Of a stretch of DNA of 64,000 nt, positions 20,172 through 33,800 are shown piece after piece. The stretch is from positions 137,325,263-137,389,262 of the forward strand of contig NC_133647.1 of the NCBI RefSeq assembly GCF_009905375.1. Direction: 5' to 3'. The notes beneath the pieces are model-generated. The model was not told where the DNA came from. It did no database searches and was given only the letters and a program-made list of their open reading frames with translations. The stretch is from Apium graveolens. Taxonomy: Eukaryota > Streptophyta > Magnoliopsida > Apiales > Apiaceae. The position numbers and the translations under genes were made by a program. Positions within the stretch are counted from its first letter, which is position 1. Every line of letters begins with the position of its first letter.

Positions 20172-23100
20172 TGTAACGACCGACTAAACTCAAGTAATAT
20201 TCAAATTTTTAATTTAAACTCCCTCAAAAATTTATAAATTTTTCCCTAGAGAAATTTTGCTTTTGTACCCGGATAAAAAAATAATAAATAATTAAATAAT
20301 TAAATAAAATAAAATTTGAGGCTAGAATTAATTCTTATAAAATTTTATTAGTCGTTTAAAGATTTTATTGCGTGTGCGGAGATCCCTAATTTTATTGATA
20401 ATAATTATTAGTCATTAATTTTATAAATTTACTTTTTTTTATAAAATTGGAGCAGCTAATTAATTTATTTAGAATACTATTTTATTTTATCTAGTAAAAT
20501 TATTTTGTTAGATTTAAATTTTGTTAATTATGCATTTGAGACTCAATAAAATTAGTACCATAATTGTTTCAAGATATTTTAATTTAACTCACCTAGGAAT
20601 TTTTTTATCTTTATATTTTTTAATTGCGTAGTAATAATCTTTAAATCATTAAGAAAATTATTAAATAAAATAAAATACTTGGCTTATAAGTGAAGCTTGT
20701 TAGATATTTTGGGTAGATATTTTATTTAAGAAGAGTCTACATGAAGATACCTTTATAGGAAATTAATTAAATAATGGTCATTAAGAGTTACAAAGGTTAC
20801 TCTAGAATACTCTAAGTCTGTGAAGAAGTGAAAGATCAACACAGAGAATTTAGGAGACTCAATTGTATCATTAACTAACTACTGTACTCTTAATTTTGAT
20901 TAGTGTCTTTATCACTAAATTATTTCCAGATAATTATTAGGGATTATATTAGTATTGTTATTTGACAGTGTGTTGCAAATTTCAACATTGAGTTCTATTT
21001 GTGCTTATAATAAATTAATAAGATGTAATTAAAGGGGGTTACGGGTAAGGGGAAAGAGGTAGTAAAAATTAGACTTTTTTTCTTTTGTGTACAGATGATG
21101 GTTGCTGTAGTTAGCCCAATTACAAACAGGAGGAAGAACAACTGTATGTGAGATATGTGGCCGTCGGAGGAGGAGAGGAAGGGGCCGAGCCACCGCGGCT
21201 GTTCAGTCGCCGGCGGTGGTTTCTGATGCGATGGCGGAAAATGGAGGTTTCGTGTTGTGTGTTATTTGTGCGTATATTGTGCAGTGTATGTGTGTGTATA
21301 TTGGGGAGGTTAAAGGAGGAGCCACCACATTGGTGATGGCAATGGGTCACTCCGGTGGTGCTTGGAGAGGGAGTAGCTGTGCGGGGATGTGATGGTTGTA
21401 GTGTTTATGTGAGATTAAAATAAGGCAGCCACCGCCGCGGCGGTGGTGGCGGCGTTGGCATGGTCGCAGGCGAGAGAGAACGAGGACGGGAGAGCGAGGG
21501 AGTGCGAGAGAGGAAAGAATGAGGGAGAGGGAGAGAGAGAGGAAGAAAGAGAGGAAGAGAGGGAAAGAGTTTGTCCGGAAAATGGGTGGGTAGTGAGTTT
21601 TGGAAAAACGATTGATAGGAGCTTGTAGATCGGGCTATGGGCAACAAGATTATAGAAAGAAATTCAGGTTTCGGGTTAGCCGGAAAACGGCCGGCGGCTG
21701 CGGCTGCGGCTCCGGCTGGCGGCAGCCATGGAAGGTGAGGAGGTGGTGGGGGAGGAAAGGTTGAAGATGAGTTTGGGGAAGATGGGGGAAATCTGTAAAT
21801 TGGTAAAATGAAATTAAAATGATTTGATAAATGATAAGTATTGTTAAATTGATAATAAATATTGGGTAATAAATGTAATAAAAGAATTGGGCAAATAATA
21901 GTTACATTAAAAAAGGAAATAGTTGGATTAATGGGAAAAAGAAAATGAGATAAAAGTAATGTATTATTATTTTGGTTAAACAAGAATTAGAGTATTAAAT
22001 TATGGAATATAGTATAAGTTGTGATTAAAAATAATAAAAGATACTATGAGTTGATGCATTGTTACCAAGTTATTTAATAGTAAAATAATCATGAAATAAA
22101 AGTAGAAGAGTGTAAAGGCGATTATAAATAAATTCAAATTTTAGGGATATTATCGTTAGCTTAGTATAATTTAATGAATAAAATGACTCGATTAATTCAT
22201 TATTAAAATAATGAATTAAAAGTTTAATTGGAATTAAAAATATTTTAAGAAAGAATATTTAGAGTGAGTGTTTGAGATCCTTTATCGAATATTATTTAAT
22301 ATTTCTTATTTTATGAATTGATAGAAATTCTAGTTTACTTCGTGGAATTATGGAGCAATATTGAGCTCGCGTATTGCTTTAAATTATTATAATTATTTTT
22401 AGCATACGGGCGAGCAAGGCAAGTTTACTATCTCTCCACTCACCTTAAAAATAATTATTTTCGTAAATGTTTTTAATTATATTTTTCTCAAGTGTTGTTT
22501 ATTTTAAGTTTATTTATTTATTGAAGAATGATTTATTTTACGAACTTTAAGAAAAAATTATCATTATTTTGGATTAATTATATGAATTTAAATTTCCTTG
22601 ATCGAATACCCTATCTTTTAATAAACCTTAGTCGTACTCATTGTTCGAGACCACTCCTTTTAATTTCTTTTAGTTAAGGTTTGATTCCTTAATTCGGGTC
22701 AACCACATTCGTTTCTTGTCGGTTATATCTATTGTCCTGATGTATCCAATTTTATTGAAATCAAAGATTGATTCATTGTTCGAATCAGAAATTAATAGGA
22801 AATATATTAAGTTTATTACTCGTAATGATTGGTCCTACTCACAATGATCCTGAACGTTATTTAGTCGTTTGGTTATTCTTTTGCTTTGAGATAACCTAAT
22901 AATTTTTCTTTGAACTCGACCATTCTCTTTGTTCGAGATGGTTACCTTCTTTTCTTTCTAGACGCTGCTTTGTTCGTGTCATCTTAAATTATTTTATTGT
23001 TCTCTGGATTAATCCATTGTTCGGGTTAATGTAATTTATTTGAAAAGTGCTAGCTGTGTGCTAGACTTATCAAATAAATTTTCTAATGTCTAGCTTCGTT

Positions 23101-23987
23101 ATCAGAGAACTACTCGGGATTCATATCCTAAATTGGTCAACGTGGTCCAGAAATGTTGACCATGATTTGATTGTATGGTCCGGAAACGTTGACCATATTC
23201 AATCTAGTCCGTGACGGTTAACCATGGTTGGTGATAATGTGTTATGTTCAAACTGACATTTGCTTCTGTGGAAGCCAAGGTTGTGTGATAACCCATTTAT
23301 GATTAATTGCTATCAAAATTTGAAATGTAAGGTGGGACTTGCCTGAAGACACTAATCACGCTACACGCGAGTTCTGCAGGAGTCGATACTTGTGACATGG
23401 TAGTTGATCGAGCCATGGGGTATCGAAAGGTGGACGACCAATTTGCTCTTGTGTCATGTTGTTTAAAGATGTGTTTGAGTTTGTTAATATTCTCGGATTC
23501 GAGATTCATTATTTAAGTTGTGAGTTATCTTTTATTCTTAAAATTTCAAATGTATTCTGTTATTTCCTATTTTTGGGTATTGGATAAATAGTGAATTTGC
23601 TTAGCATATTAATGCTCACTCTTGCTATCATTATATTTCTTTTAGCAGTCAAATCAGAAAATGATGAACATCCAAATCTGCATGCGAAGGGCAAGGAAAA
23701 GATGCCAAGTTCAAGCAAGGATCGGTAGATTGTCTGTGTGCCAGCTATATGCTATAGAAGTCACCTAGTAGTGGAATAAAATTTTAGTTGTGTAATAAAG
23801 TTCTAGTGGTTAGTACTTTGGTTCGCGGAGTATGTATGGTATTAGTAAGTGATCTTTGGATCTATGGGCGTGATAAGATAAATGTAATAAGGTACTTTTT
23901 ATGATATTATAACAATAAACAGGTATTTGGTACACTACATGATGTGGTGACCTAAATCTGTGAAAGAGCGGATTTTGGGGTGCTACA
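20172..23987 (+). repeat. 5' LTR of the Gypsy element (3.8 kb)
   Basis: Starts TGTAACGACCGACTAAACTC and ends GGGGTGCTACA. It holds a GC-rich purine block (about 21,120-21,790) with AGAGAG runs, and short repeats around GTTGACCAT (23,130-23,230). Open frames in both strands here occur in non-coding LTR sequence and are not genes. Confidence 0.92.
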
Positions 23988-23991
23988 GAGG

Positions 23992-24003
23992 TGGCATCAG
24001 AGC
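23992..24003 (+). other. Primer-binding site of the Gypsy element
   Basis: TGGCATCAGAGC, one base different from the tRNA-iMet primer site TGGTATCAGAGC, lies four bases after the LTR. Confidence 0.75.
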
Positions 24004-24214
24004 TATAGTTATATTCTTATGATGCGACCCCTAGGAATGTAATGTGAGAGCGAAATAAGATTATACTAAGTATGTATAACTTTAAACCTATAAGTATTTA
24101 ACTAAACCTAACTATTAAGATATAAGACTTACTATAGAGTATATTAGAGAATTGAGTAGATTTTAGAGACTAATATCTAATAACGACTTGGTGCAATTAT
24201 GTATATGTATATAG

Positions 24215-25316
24215 ATGTCAGGTACCCGATCTGTTCGTGATAGACCACCGACGCCATACCCTCGAGACACATTTAGCTCTGGATTTGAGTCTGATAGTGA
24301 TCCTTCAGAGGAGATTATAATAATTGACAGTGATAGTGACGACTCATCCATTATTTATACCTCCACCAGCAGTTACACCACCTGAGATCGGTTATTTGGA
24401 TGATGAGGTTGACTCGGTACCTATAGTGACACATATAGCTGTTTCTGCTCCTGAGGTACAGGATTCTGTGTATGCTTCATTGGCAGAGATCACCCCTGTT
24501 ATACCGCTATATGCACTAACTCAGACATTATCATATGCTTATGTTCCACCCGAGTCTAGAGAGGGGGATGTCATGGTTGCTGAGTTGGTTAGTAACTTCC
24601 ACCCTGCCTCGGTCGAGCTCCAGACCCATATGATCACTGCTGATAGGTATCGTTTTGAGATACCAAGCCCTGTTAGGACCGAACATGTTGATGAGAGCCA
24701 GCTTTTACCAGTCCGTACTGAGAGATTGATTAGCTCTGCACCTCCAGGACCACTTGTCTTTTTATCTACTCTATTTTCTGCATCAGCTCCTGTTTATGTG
24801 CAGGCTCGTGTAGAGCCGACTGTTCTTGGTCCCATAGTTGCTGTTACTTCTGAGGCACCTGTTTGTGACACAGCGCCTCCTGCACCTCCAATATCTGTTC
24901 ATACTCCTGATACTAGCCCTGTAGGCGCTACGGCTGTTATGCCACTGTTACCCCTTGCTCCTGATGTGGCCGAGACTGGCACGATACCATTTCACCTTTA
25001 CTACTCATTGCTCCAGCAACATCAGTGGTTATGGCATAGGTATAAGGAGCTTTTTGACACTATGGAGTCTCTTATCAGGCTATTTACTGCTACGGACCCT
25101 ACTCGTGTTCACCTTGGTGGTAGTGCTTTGACTAGGGATGTTCAGATGGAGATTGTTCAGCAGATTGCTGAGACTATTCTGACTGGTTTGAGGAGTTCTA
25201 TTACTCGGATACCATCTATGAGTTCTGACCAAGTTGATAGTGCCACGGTGGCCGCACTTGTGGAGAGAGCTATCACGGAGTTTCGTGGGAGGATCACCTC
25301 GTTGTTCGGTCATTGA
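24215..25316 (+). pseudogene. Extra ORF upstream of gag in the Gypsy element, unknown function
   Basis: The frame can start at the ATG at 24,215 (MSGTRSVRDRPPTPYPRD), continues through an acidic stretch (EEIIIIDSDSDDSS), and shifts by one base near 24,345 into a long open frame to 25,316. The product would be about 365 residues. It is Pro/Val/Thr-rich in the first two thirds (many PPAP, PVRTE repeats) and has a helical, more globular end (YYSLLQQHQWLWHRYKELFDTM, then a region with QQIAETIL). I recognise no domain. Extra ORFs before gag are best known from Tat/Ogre elements; here it sits in a chromovirus. The codon-like composition and length argue that it is real coding sequence, now frameshifted. 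Confidence 0.55.
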
Positions 25317-26165
25317 CCGATCATGACTATGGATATTATGCAGTCTTTTGACTTTTTGAGGGATATCACGTCTATATAGTGTGTATTCCTATCTTTTGGT
25401 GACTCTTACTTTTGATGCTAGCTGCTGACTATACTGCTGATAGTTATAGTGATAGATTTGATGATGATGAAGCTTGCAGACTTTTTGTTTTGATGCAGTC
25501 TTGAGATTGACATAGTAGTTGACTTGATCTTTAGTAAGTAGTAGAATGTTATGACGATGTACTTTGATCATTTTGGGGTACTGATATTTTGACCCAGCCT
25601 GTTGGGGTATCACTTTTGTTATGTATTATGATATACTCTTTCTCAGCAGACTATGATAGCATCATCAGATGGTTGATGACTCTTTTACATTTTGGATGTT
25701 ATCGTATTTTATATTTGTTAGCATTTTATTATGTTGCCTTGGTAGATAGAGATTTTACGTGGTTACGATAACTACCGAAACTTTTCAAAAGATAGAAAAC
25801 CATTTTCTTTAAAACCAACATACTTTAGATGAACACGATTTACACAGAAACTACTAAGTTTTCAAAATTTAAAACTTTGAAAAACAAATGATTAAAACTC
25901 GAGATTAACATAATGAGATATGAATTATATTTTGGGAAAATAGTTTGATTATTGTTATGTTACTCAAGTTCAAGAGACATATTTTCGGAAAAAGGATTTC
26001 ATGATTATATTCGACTTGAATTTGAGGTTTACCTTTTTGTCATGATATACAAGAATTTTTTTTCGAAAAGACTATTGCTTACACCATGTTATTTTTTTTT
26101 TAATTTGTTGGGATATTATACTGTTTTGGAATATTTTAATCAACCTATTATTTTATTCTAAATAG
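25317..26165 (+). other. Spacer between extra ORF and gag of the Gypsy element
   Basis: T-rich sequence without protein-like frames; short open frames here look random. Confidence 0.5.
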
Positions 26166-27298
26166 CAAGAAGTTACCAAGAGGACGGCCTAAAAAGAATC
26201 CTCAACCTCCACCAGAAGAAGAGAGCCATGATACACAACCTCACGTACAACAAAACCAAAACCGAAGGAAACATAGGGACCCAACCCCACCTCAGAATCA
26301 AGATGACCCTATGCGACTATTGCAGGCATTTCTGCAATAACAAACTCAAAATCCTCCAACTAGAGGAGGGGGACCACAACATCAGCAAACCCATCTACTG
26401 TTACCTTCAAATCCTTTAAATCTTTTAACCCGCCTGAGTTCAAAGGTACCACTGACCCTGTTAAGGCTCGAGTTTAGCCTTGTGAGATCGAAAAGACATT
26501 TGAAATAGTTGATGTTGAAGAAGAGAAGAAAATTATCTTTGCTGCCTATATGCTAAAAGGAGAAGCCAACTATTGGTGGGAAGCCAAGAAAACACTTGAA
26601 ACCACTTTTCCTATACCATGGACTAGATTTACGGAACTGTTCCTCGAAAAGTACTTTCCAAAATACATGGAGAATCAGATGGAACTTAAGTTTTTAGAAT
26701 TTAAGCAAGGAAACATGTCAGTAGCTGAATATGAAGCTAAGTTCACTGAGCTCTCTAGGTGCGTTCCATACCATGTTGACACTGATGAGAAGAAAGCCAA
26801 GCGATTTCAGCAAGGACTAAAACCTTACATTCAGAACCGCATAGCTGTGTTTGAAATCACCAACTACACCACACTAGTTCAGAAAGCTGCATTTATGGAA
26901 AGTGGAAGCGAGCTGTATGTTAAGGACGCAAATGTGAAGAAAAGAAAGTTCCAAAACCATAGTGGAAGAAGCTTTGAGAAAAAGGTTGAAAATTAGCCAG
27001 GGAAATGACCTTTTGTGAAACGTGAGGACATGAATGCTGGAAATAGAAGGATTGAAAATGTTGGTGCTCGAAAGGATAATCCAAGATTCAGGACCCCTCA
27101 AAACTCGAACTTGCTTCAAGGCAGACCACCTTTACCCGAGTGCAAAACATGTGGAAGAAAGCATCCTGGGGAGTGTTATCAGGCAAATGTCACTTGTTTC
27201 AACTGTGGACAAAAAGGACACTACGCATCTTGTTGTAAAGAAAAAGCTACTATTTGTTACTCTTGTGGAAGGAAGGGTCACATGGCTAAAGATTGCTG
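26166..27298 (+). pseudogene. gag: Gypsy gag with CCHC zinc knuckles
   Basis: A degraded start near 26,166 (SKKLPRGRPKKNPQPPPEE; the initiating ATG is lost) is followed by a frame change near 26,400. The retrotrans_gag capsid domain is then visible: PPEFKGTTDP, ANYWWEAKK, WTRFTELFLEKYFP and FLEFKQGNMSVAEYEAKFTEL. Stops occur at about 26,475, 26,994 and 27,006. Three cysteine-rich modules follow, CKTCGRKHPGEC, CFNCGQKGHYASCC and CYSCGRKGHMAKDC (about 27,140-27,297), the last two proper CCHC knuckles. Typical of Tekay/Del Gag. Confidence 0.88.
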
Positions 27299-27299
27299 A

Positions 27300-27722
27300 A
27301 AGCAAGCACCTAAGGAAACCTCTAGACTTAGACTTATGGAACCTCCAAGCAACAAGCCTACTGCACGCACTTTCAACATGATGGTTAAAGATACCATTGT
27401 TGATAATCATGTGATAGCAGGTACGCTTTTAGTTAATTCTGAAGATGCAGGTGTTTTAATTGATTCTGGTGCTATAAGATCTTTTATATCTTTGAACTTT
27501 ATGAGTAAGTTGGGCATCGAGTCAGCCACATTAGAAGAAGTTATGGCCGTAGAAGTAGCAAACCAGGAAGCTGTCAATGTTGATCAAGTATGTCTAAATT
27601 GTGACATAGAAATACATGGACAACATTTTACTGCCGACCTCATTCCTTTTAAGTTAGGAGAATTTAACGTGATTTTAGGAATGGATTGGTTAGTTAAATA
27701 TGAAGCACAAATCAATTGTTGA
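27300..27722 (+). pseudogene. Gypsy aspartic protease domain
   Basis: In frame with gag. The catalytic DSG is preserved in VLIDSGAIRSFIS, and the second half has the usual FNVILGMDWL motif. It ends in a stop at 27,720-27,722, after which the frame continues degenerate to the RT. The protease would mature the polyprotein. Confidence 0.85.
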
Positions 27723-29501
27723 CGAAAGCGAGTAAGTGTGAAAAAGCCAGAGGGTAAACGAGTAATGTTGTATGGACGAAAACAAAGGAAGAAGTTCTTA
27801 ATCGTGATGGAAACAAAGAGATTCCTTCGGCAAGGATGTCAATCTTATTTAGCTCACATAATAGACATAGAAAAGCACACCCCTAAGATCAAATAAATTC
27901 ACGTGGTTAATGAATTTGAAGATGTCTTTTCGGATACCGGGATTACCCCCTGATAGGGAGATAGAATTCACGACCGACCTTGCTCCAGAAACACATCCTA
28001 TTTCTAAAGCACCTTATAGGATGACACCCATTGAAATAAAGGAATTGGCGATCCAACTACAAGAGCTGCTAGAAAAGGGAGTGATTCATCCTAGTGTGTC
28101 TCCTTGGGGAGCACCAGTACTGTTTGTAAAGAAGAAAGATGGATCCATGCGGTTGTGTATCGATTATAGCGAATTAAATAAGATGATAATAAAGAACAAA
28201 TATCCACTACCGAGGATTGATGATTTGTTCTATCAACTAAAAGGAGCTGCTCACTTTTCAAAGATTGACTTAAGGTCAGGATATCGTCAACTAAAAATCA
28301 AGCCTGAAGATATTCCAAAGACTGCTTTTAGGACTCGATATGGATATTACAAATTTTTAGTCATGCCATTTGGATTGACGAATGCTCCAGCTGCCTTTAT
28401 GGATCTAATGAATAGAGTATTCAAGAAGTAACTGAACAAGTTTATAATTGTATTTATTGATGACATCTTGATATACCTCAAGACACCTCATGAGCATGCG
28501 AACACCTTAGATTGACTTTGGATATCTTAAGGAAAGAAAAGTTGTATGCTAAATTTTCAAAATGCAAGTTTTGGATGGAGAAAGTGCAATTCTTAGGTCA
28601 TATAGTAAGTCGTGAAGGAATTTCTGTTGACCCTAAAAAAGTGGAAGCGGTTGCAAATTGGGAACGACCAAAGACACCAATGGAAATTAGGAGTTTTCTT
28701 GGATTAACTGGCTACCATCGAAGGTTCGTCATAGATTTTTCCAAAATATCCACTCCGCTGACCAAACTCACAAGAAAGAGCGAGAAGTTTGAATGGACCC
28801 CGAAATGTGAAGAGAGTTTTGAAGAAATCAAGAAGAGATTGATATTTGCACCAGTTTTAACTTTACCCGATGAGAAAGGAAACTTTGTAATTTACAGTGA
28901 CGCGTCGCATAAAGGCCTAGGTTGCGTTTTAATGCAAAATGGGAAAGTAATTGCCTATGCTTCTCGACAACTAAAGGAGTATGAGACTAGGTACCCAACG
29001 CACGATCTGGAATTAGCAGCCATAGTGTTTGCACTTAATATTTGGAGACATTATTTATACGGGGAAAAGTGCGAGATGTTCACGGACCATAAAAGTCTGA
29101 AGTACATTTTCACCCAGAAAGAGCTGAATATAAGACAAAGACGTTGGTTGGAATTGATAAAGGACTACGATTGCACGATAAACTATCACCCTGAAAAGGT
29201 AAATATCGTTGCAGACGCTTTGAGTAGAAAAAAAAGACTTAAGATGTTGATTACTTCGGAAGAGCTGATCAGGGAGTTTGAGAAGATGGAATTAGAAGTT
29301 AAGATTCCAGTCCAAGCAAAAGAACACGTATTTGAGATTCATGTGCAACCAGAGCTAATTGAGAAGATACGCAGTTGTCAAGAGAAGTTTCCAGAAGAAA
29401 GAAGGTCTGAGTTGACCGGAAAAGAACTTCGAAGTTCAAAAGATGAAAAAGGAATTAAGAGATTTGCCTCACGATCTGGATTCCGAATGTTGAAGAGTTG
29501 A
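27723..29501 (+). pseudogene. Gypsy reverse transcriptase and RNase H
   Basis: After a frameshift near 27,935 the RT reads [41 protein letters not shown] and [17 protein letters not shown] stop at 28,429-28,431 precedes the catalytic box, present as FIDDILIY, so both aspartates are kept. Another shift near 28,505 leads into the thumb/connection ([17 protein letters not shown]) and RNase H with its acidic residues ([43 protein letters not shown]). Domain order and sequence are characteristic of chromoviruses. Not functional because of breaks. Confidence 0.92.
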
Positions 29502-30800
29502 AATATGAGATCATGAATGAAGCCCATAACTCACGATTTTCAATTCATCCAGGGAGCACAAAAATGTATCAGGACATCAAGCAAAATTATTGGTGGCCCA
29601 ATGAAAAGAGAGATTGCAGAGTGGGTTAGTAGGTGTTTAACATGTCAACAGGTAAAAGCTGAACAACAAAGGCCAAACGGACTTTTGCAACCTCTACAAA
29701 TTTCTGAGTGGAAGTGGGAGCATATTACAATGGATTTTTTGGTAGGTTTACCTTGAACTAGAACCAATCATGACACCATATGGGTTATAGTGGAACAACT
29801 AACTAAATCAGCACAATTCCTACCAATAAATGAAAGGTAAACAATTGAGAAATTGGTGACTCTATATTTAAAAGAAATAGTGACTCGACATGGAGTCCCT
29901 GTGTCTATAGTGTCAGATAGAGATGCTAGATTCACATCGATGTTTTTGAAAAGCTTTCAGGAATGCCTTGGTACAAGACTTAGTATGAGCACCACTTATC
30001 ATCCACAGACGGATGGACACAGTGAAAGGACTATTCAAACACTAGAGGATATGTTAAGAGCTTGCGCTTTGGACTTCAAAGGGAGTTGGGATGACCATTA
30101 ACCTTTAGTTGAGTTCGCCTATAATAATAACTATCATTCAACTATAGGTATGGTTCCTTATGAGGCATTATACGGAAGGAAGTGTCGCTCACCGGTTTGT
30201 TGGGATGAAGTTGGAGAAAGAAAGTTATTAGGCCCAGAAATGATCCAGCAGACTAAACAATCCATTGAAAATATCCGTAAAAGGTTAGTGGCTGCTCAAG
30301 ACCGACAGAGAAAGTACGCGAATCAAGGAAGAAGAGATAAGGAATTTGAACTTGGAGAAAAGGTTTTATTAAAGATTTCCCATTGGAAGGGCGTGATGAG
30401 ATTTGGTAAGAAAGGCAAATTGAGCCCTCGATTTATTGGACCTTTTGAAATCTTAAAGAGTGTCGGATCAGTCTCTTATCAATTGGCATTACCACCAGAT
30501 CTACAACATATTCACGATGTATTCCATATATCTGTACTAAAGAAATATCATCAGGATAACCGACATGTCCTTAATTACGAACCGATTGAGGTAAAATCTA
30601 ATTTAACTTATGAAGAGCAACCGGTGGAAATTATAGATCGGGAAGTACAAGAATATAAAAAGAAGAATATACCTTTGGTCAAGGTGTTATGGCGAAATCA
30701 CGCAATTGAAGAAGCAACTTGGAAACTGGAAAGTGAAACGCGCAACGAGTACCCGTTTCTATTCAGCAACGAGAGTGATTTCGGGGAGGGAATCCTATAA
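29502..30800 (+). pseudogene. Gypsy integrase with C-terminal chromodomain
   Basis: The HHCC zinc finger is split by a frameshift near 29,590 (EAHNSRFSIHPG before, CLTCQQVKAEQ after). The DDE core is visible: D in HITMDFLVGLP, D in VSDRDARF and E in [13 protein letters not shown]. In-frame stops are at 29,754, about 29,838 and 30,099. From 30,150 the frame is open: the GPF/Y-type region (KLSPRFIGPFEI, YQLALPPDL, VFHISVLKKY), then a chromodomain (VLWRNHAIEEATWK) in the last ~50 residues. In chromoviruses that domain steers insertion toward particular chromatin. Confidence 0.92.
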
Positions 30801-30810
30801 GGAGGGGAGA
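30801..30810 (+). other. Polypurine tract of the Gypsy element
   Basis: GGAGGGGAGA directly before the 3' LTR start at 30,812. Confidence 0.85.
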
Positions 30811-30811
30811 A

Positions 30812-33800
30812 TGTAACGACCGACAAAACTCAAGTAATATTCTAATTTTTAATTTAAACTGCCTCAAAAATTTATAAATTTTGCCCTAGACAAAATTTTG
30901 CTTTTGTACCCGGATAAAAAAATAATAAATAGATAAATAAATAAATGAATAAATAACTAAATAAAATAAAATTTGAGGCTAGAATTAATTCTTAGAAAAT
31001 TTTATTAGTCGTTTAAAAATTTTATTACGTGTGCGGAGATCCCTAATTTATTGGTAAGAATTATTAGTCATTAATTTTATAAATTAACTTTTTTTTATAA
31101 AACTGGAGCAGCTAATTAATTTATTTAGAATACTATTTTATTTTATCTAGTGAAATTATTTTGTTAGATTTAAATTCTTTTAATTATGTATTTGAGACTC
31201 AATAAAATTATTTTGTTAGATTTAAATTCTTTTAATTATCTAGGAATTTTTTTATCTTTATATTTTTTAATTACGTTAGTAATAATCTTTTCATCATAAA
31301 GAAAAATAATAAATAAAATAAAATAATTGGCTTATAAGTGAAGCTTGTTAGATATTTTGGGTAGATATTGTTTTTTAAGAAGAGTCTAGATGAAGATACC
31401 TTTATAAGAAATTAATTAAACAATAGTCATTAAGAGTAACAAAGCTTACTCTAAAATACTCTACGTCTATGAAGAAGTGAAAGATCAACAGAGAGAATTT
31501 AGGAGACTCAATTGTATCGTTAAGGTAACTACTGCACTCTTAATTTTGGTTAGTGTCTTTATCTCTAAATTATTTCCAGAGAATTATTAGGGATTAGATT
31601 AGTATTGTTATTTGACAGTGTGTTGCAAATTTCAGCTTTTAAGTTTTATTTGTGCTTATAATAAATTGATAAGATGTAATTAAAGGGGTTTACGGGTAAG
31701 GGGAAAGAGGTAGTAAAAAATAGGTTTTTTTTTCTTTTGTGTAAAGATGAGGGTTGTTGTAGTTAGCCCAATTACAAACGGGAGGAAGAACAACTGTATG
31801 TGTGCTGTGTGGCCGTCGGAGGAGGAGAGGAAGGGGCGGAGCAACCGCGGTTGTTGAGTACCCGACGGTGGTTTCCGATGCGATGGCGGAAAACGGAGGT
31901 TCTGTGTTGTGTGTTTTGTTTGTGTGTATATTGTCCAGTGTATTTGTGTGTATTTTGGGGAGGTTAAAGGAGGATCCACCACATCGGTGGTGGCGATGGG
32001 TGGCTACGGTGGTGCTTGGAGAGGGAGTAGTTGTGCGGGGATGTGATGAGTGTAGTGTTTCTGTGAGATTAAAAGAAGGAAGCCACCACCGCGGTGGTGG
32101 GGGCGGCGTTGGCATGGTCGCAGGCGAGAGAGAACGAGGACGGGAGAGCGAGGGAGTGCGAGAGAGGAAAGAACGAGGGAAAGGGAGAGTGAGAGAGGGA
32201 GAAAGAGAGGAAGAGAGGGAGAGAGTTTGGCCGGAAAATGGGTGGGTAGTGATTTTTTAAAAAAAGATTGATAGGAGCTTGTAGATCGGGCTATGGACAA
32301 CAAGATTATGCTAACAAATTCAGGTTTCGGGTTAGCCAAAAAACGGCCGGCAGCGGCGGCTCCGGCCGGCGGCAGCCATGGAAGGTGAGGAGTGGTAGGG
32401 GAGGAAAGGTTGTAAATGAGTTTGGGGAAGATGGGGGTAAATCTGTAAATTGGTAAAATGAAATTAAAATGATTTGATAAATAATAAGTATTGTTAAATT
32501 GATAATAAATATTTGGTAATAAATGTAATAAAAGAACTGGGCAAATAAAAGTGACATTAAAAAGGAAATAGTTGGATTAATGGGAAAAAAATGAGATAAA
32601 AGTAATGTATTATTATTTTGGTTAAACAAGAATTAGAGTATTAAATTATGGAATATAGTATAAATTGTGATTAAAAATAATATAAGATACTAAGAGTTGA
32701 TGCATTGTTACCAAGTTATTTAATAGTAAAATAATCATTGAATAAAAGTAGAAGAATGTAAAGACGATTACAAATAAAGTCAAATTTTAGGGATATTATC
32801 GTTAGCTTAGTATAATTTACTGAATAAAATGACTCGATTAATTCATTATTAAAATAATGAATTAAAAGTTTAATTGGTATTAAAATATTTTAAAAAATAA
32901 TATTTAGAGTGAGTGTTTGAGATCCGTTATCGAATATTATTTAATATTTCTTATTTTATGAATTGATAGAAATTCTATTTTACTTCATAGAATTATGGAG
33001 CAATATTGAGCTCTCGTATTGTTTTAAATTATTATAATTATTCTTAGCATACGGGCGAGCAAGGCAAGTTTACTATCTCTCCACTCACCTTAAAAATAAT
33101 TATTTTCGTAAATGTTTTTAATTATATTTTTCTCAAGTGTTGTTTATTTTAAGTTTATTTATATATTTAAGAATGATTTATTTTCAGAACTTTAAAAAAA
33201 ATAATTATCATTATTTTGAATTAGTTATTTGAATTTAAATTTCCTCGATCGAATACCCTATCTTTTAATAAACCTTAGTCCTACTCATTGTACGAGATGA
33301 TTCCTTTTAATTTCTTTTAGTTAAGGTTTGATTCCTTAATTCGGGTCAACCACATTCATTTCTTGTCGGTTACATCTATTGTCCAGATGTATCCAATTTT
33401 ATTGAAATCAAAGATTGATTCATTGTTCGAATTAGAAATTAATAGAAAATATGTTAAGTTTATTACTCGTAGTGATTGGTCCTACTCACAATGATCCTGA
33501 ACGTTATTTAGTCGTTTGGGTATTCTTTTGCTTTGAGATAACCAAATAATTTTTCTTTGAACTTGACCATTCTCTTTGTTCGAGATGGTTACCTTCTTTT
33601 CTTTTTAGACGATGCTTTGTTCATGTCATCTAAAATTATTTTCTTGTTCTATGGATTAATCCATTGTTCGGGTTAATGTAATTTATTTGAAAAGTGCTAG
33701 TTGTTTGCTAGACTTATCAAATAAATTTTCTAGTGTCCAGCTTCGTTATTAGAGAACTACTCGGGGATTCATATTCTAAACTGGTCAACGTGGTCCAGAA

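Noticed and set aside
21120..21983. Pro/Ser-rich and Arg/Glu-rich frames on both strands, also at 31,680-32,629
   Set aside because: Both sites are the same position in the two Gypsy LTRs, a GC/purine-rich non-coding block; frames are not equally open in the two copies.
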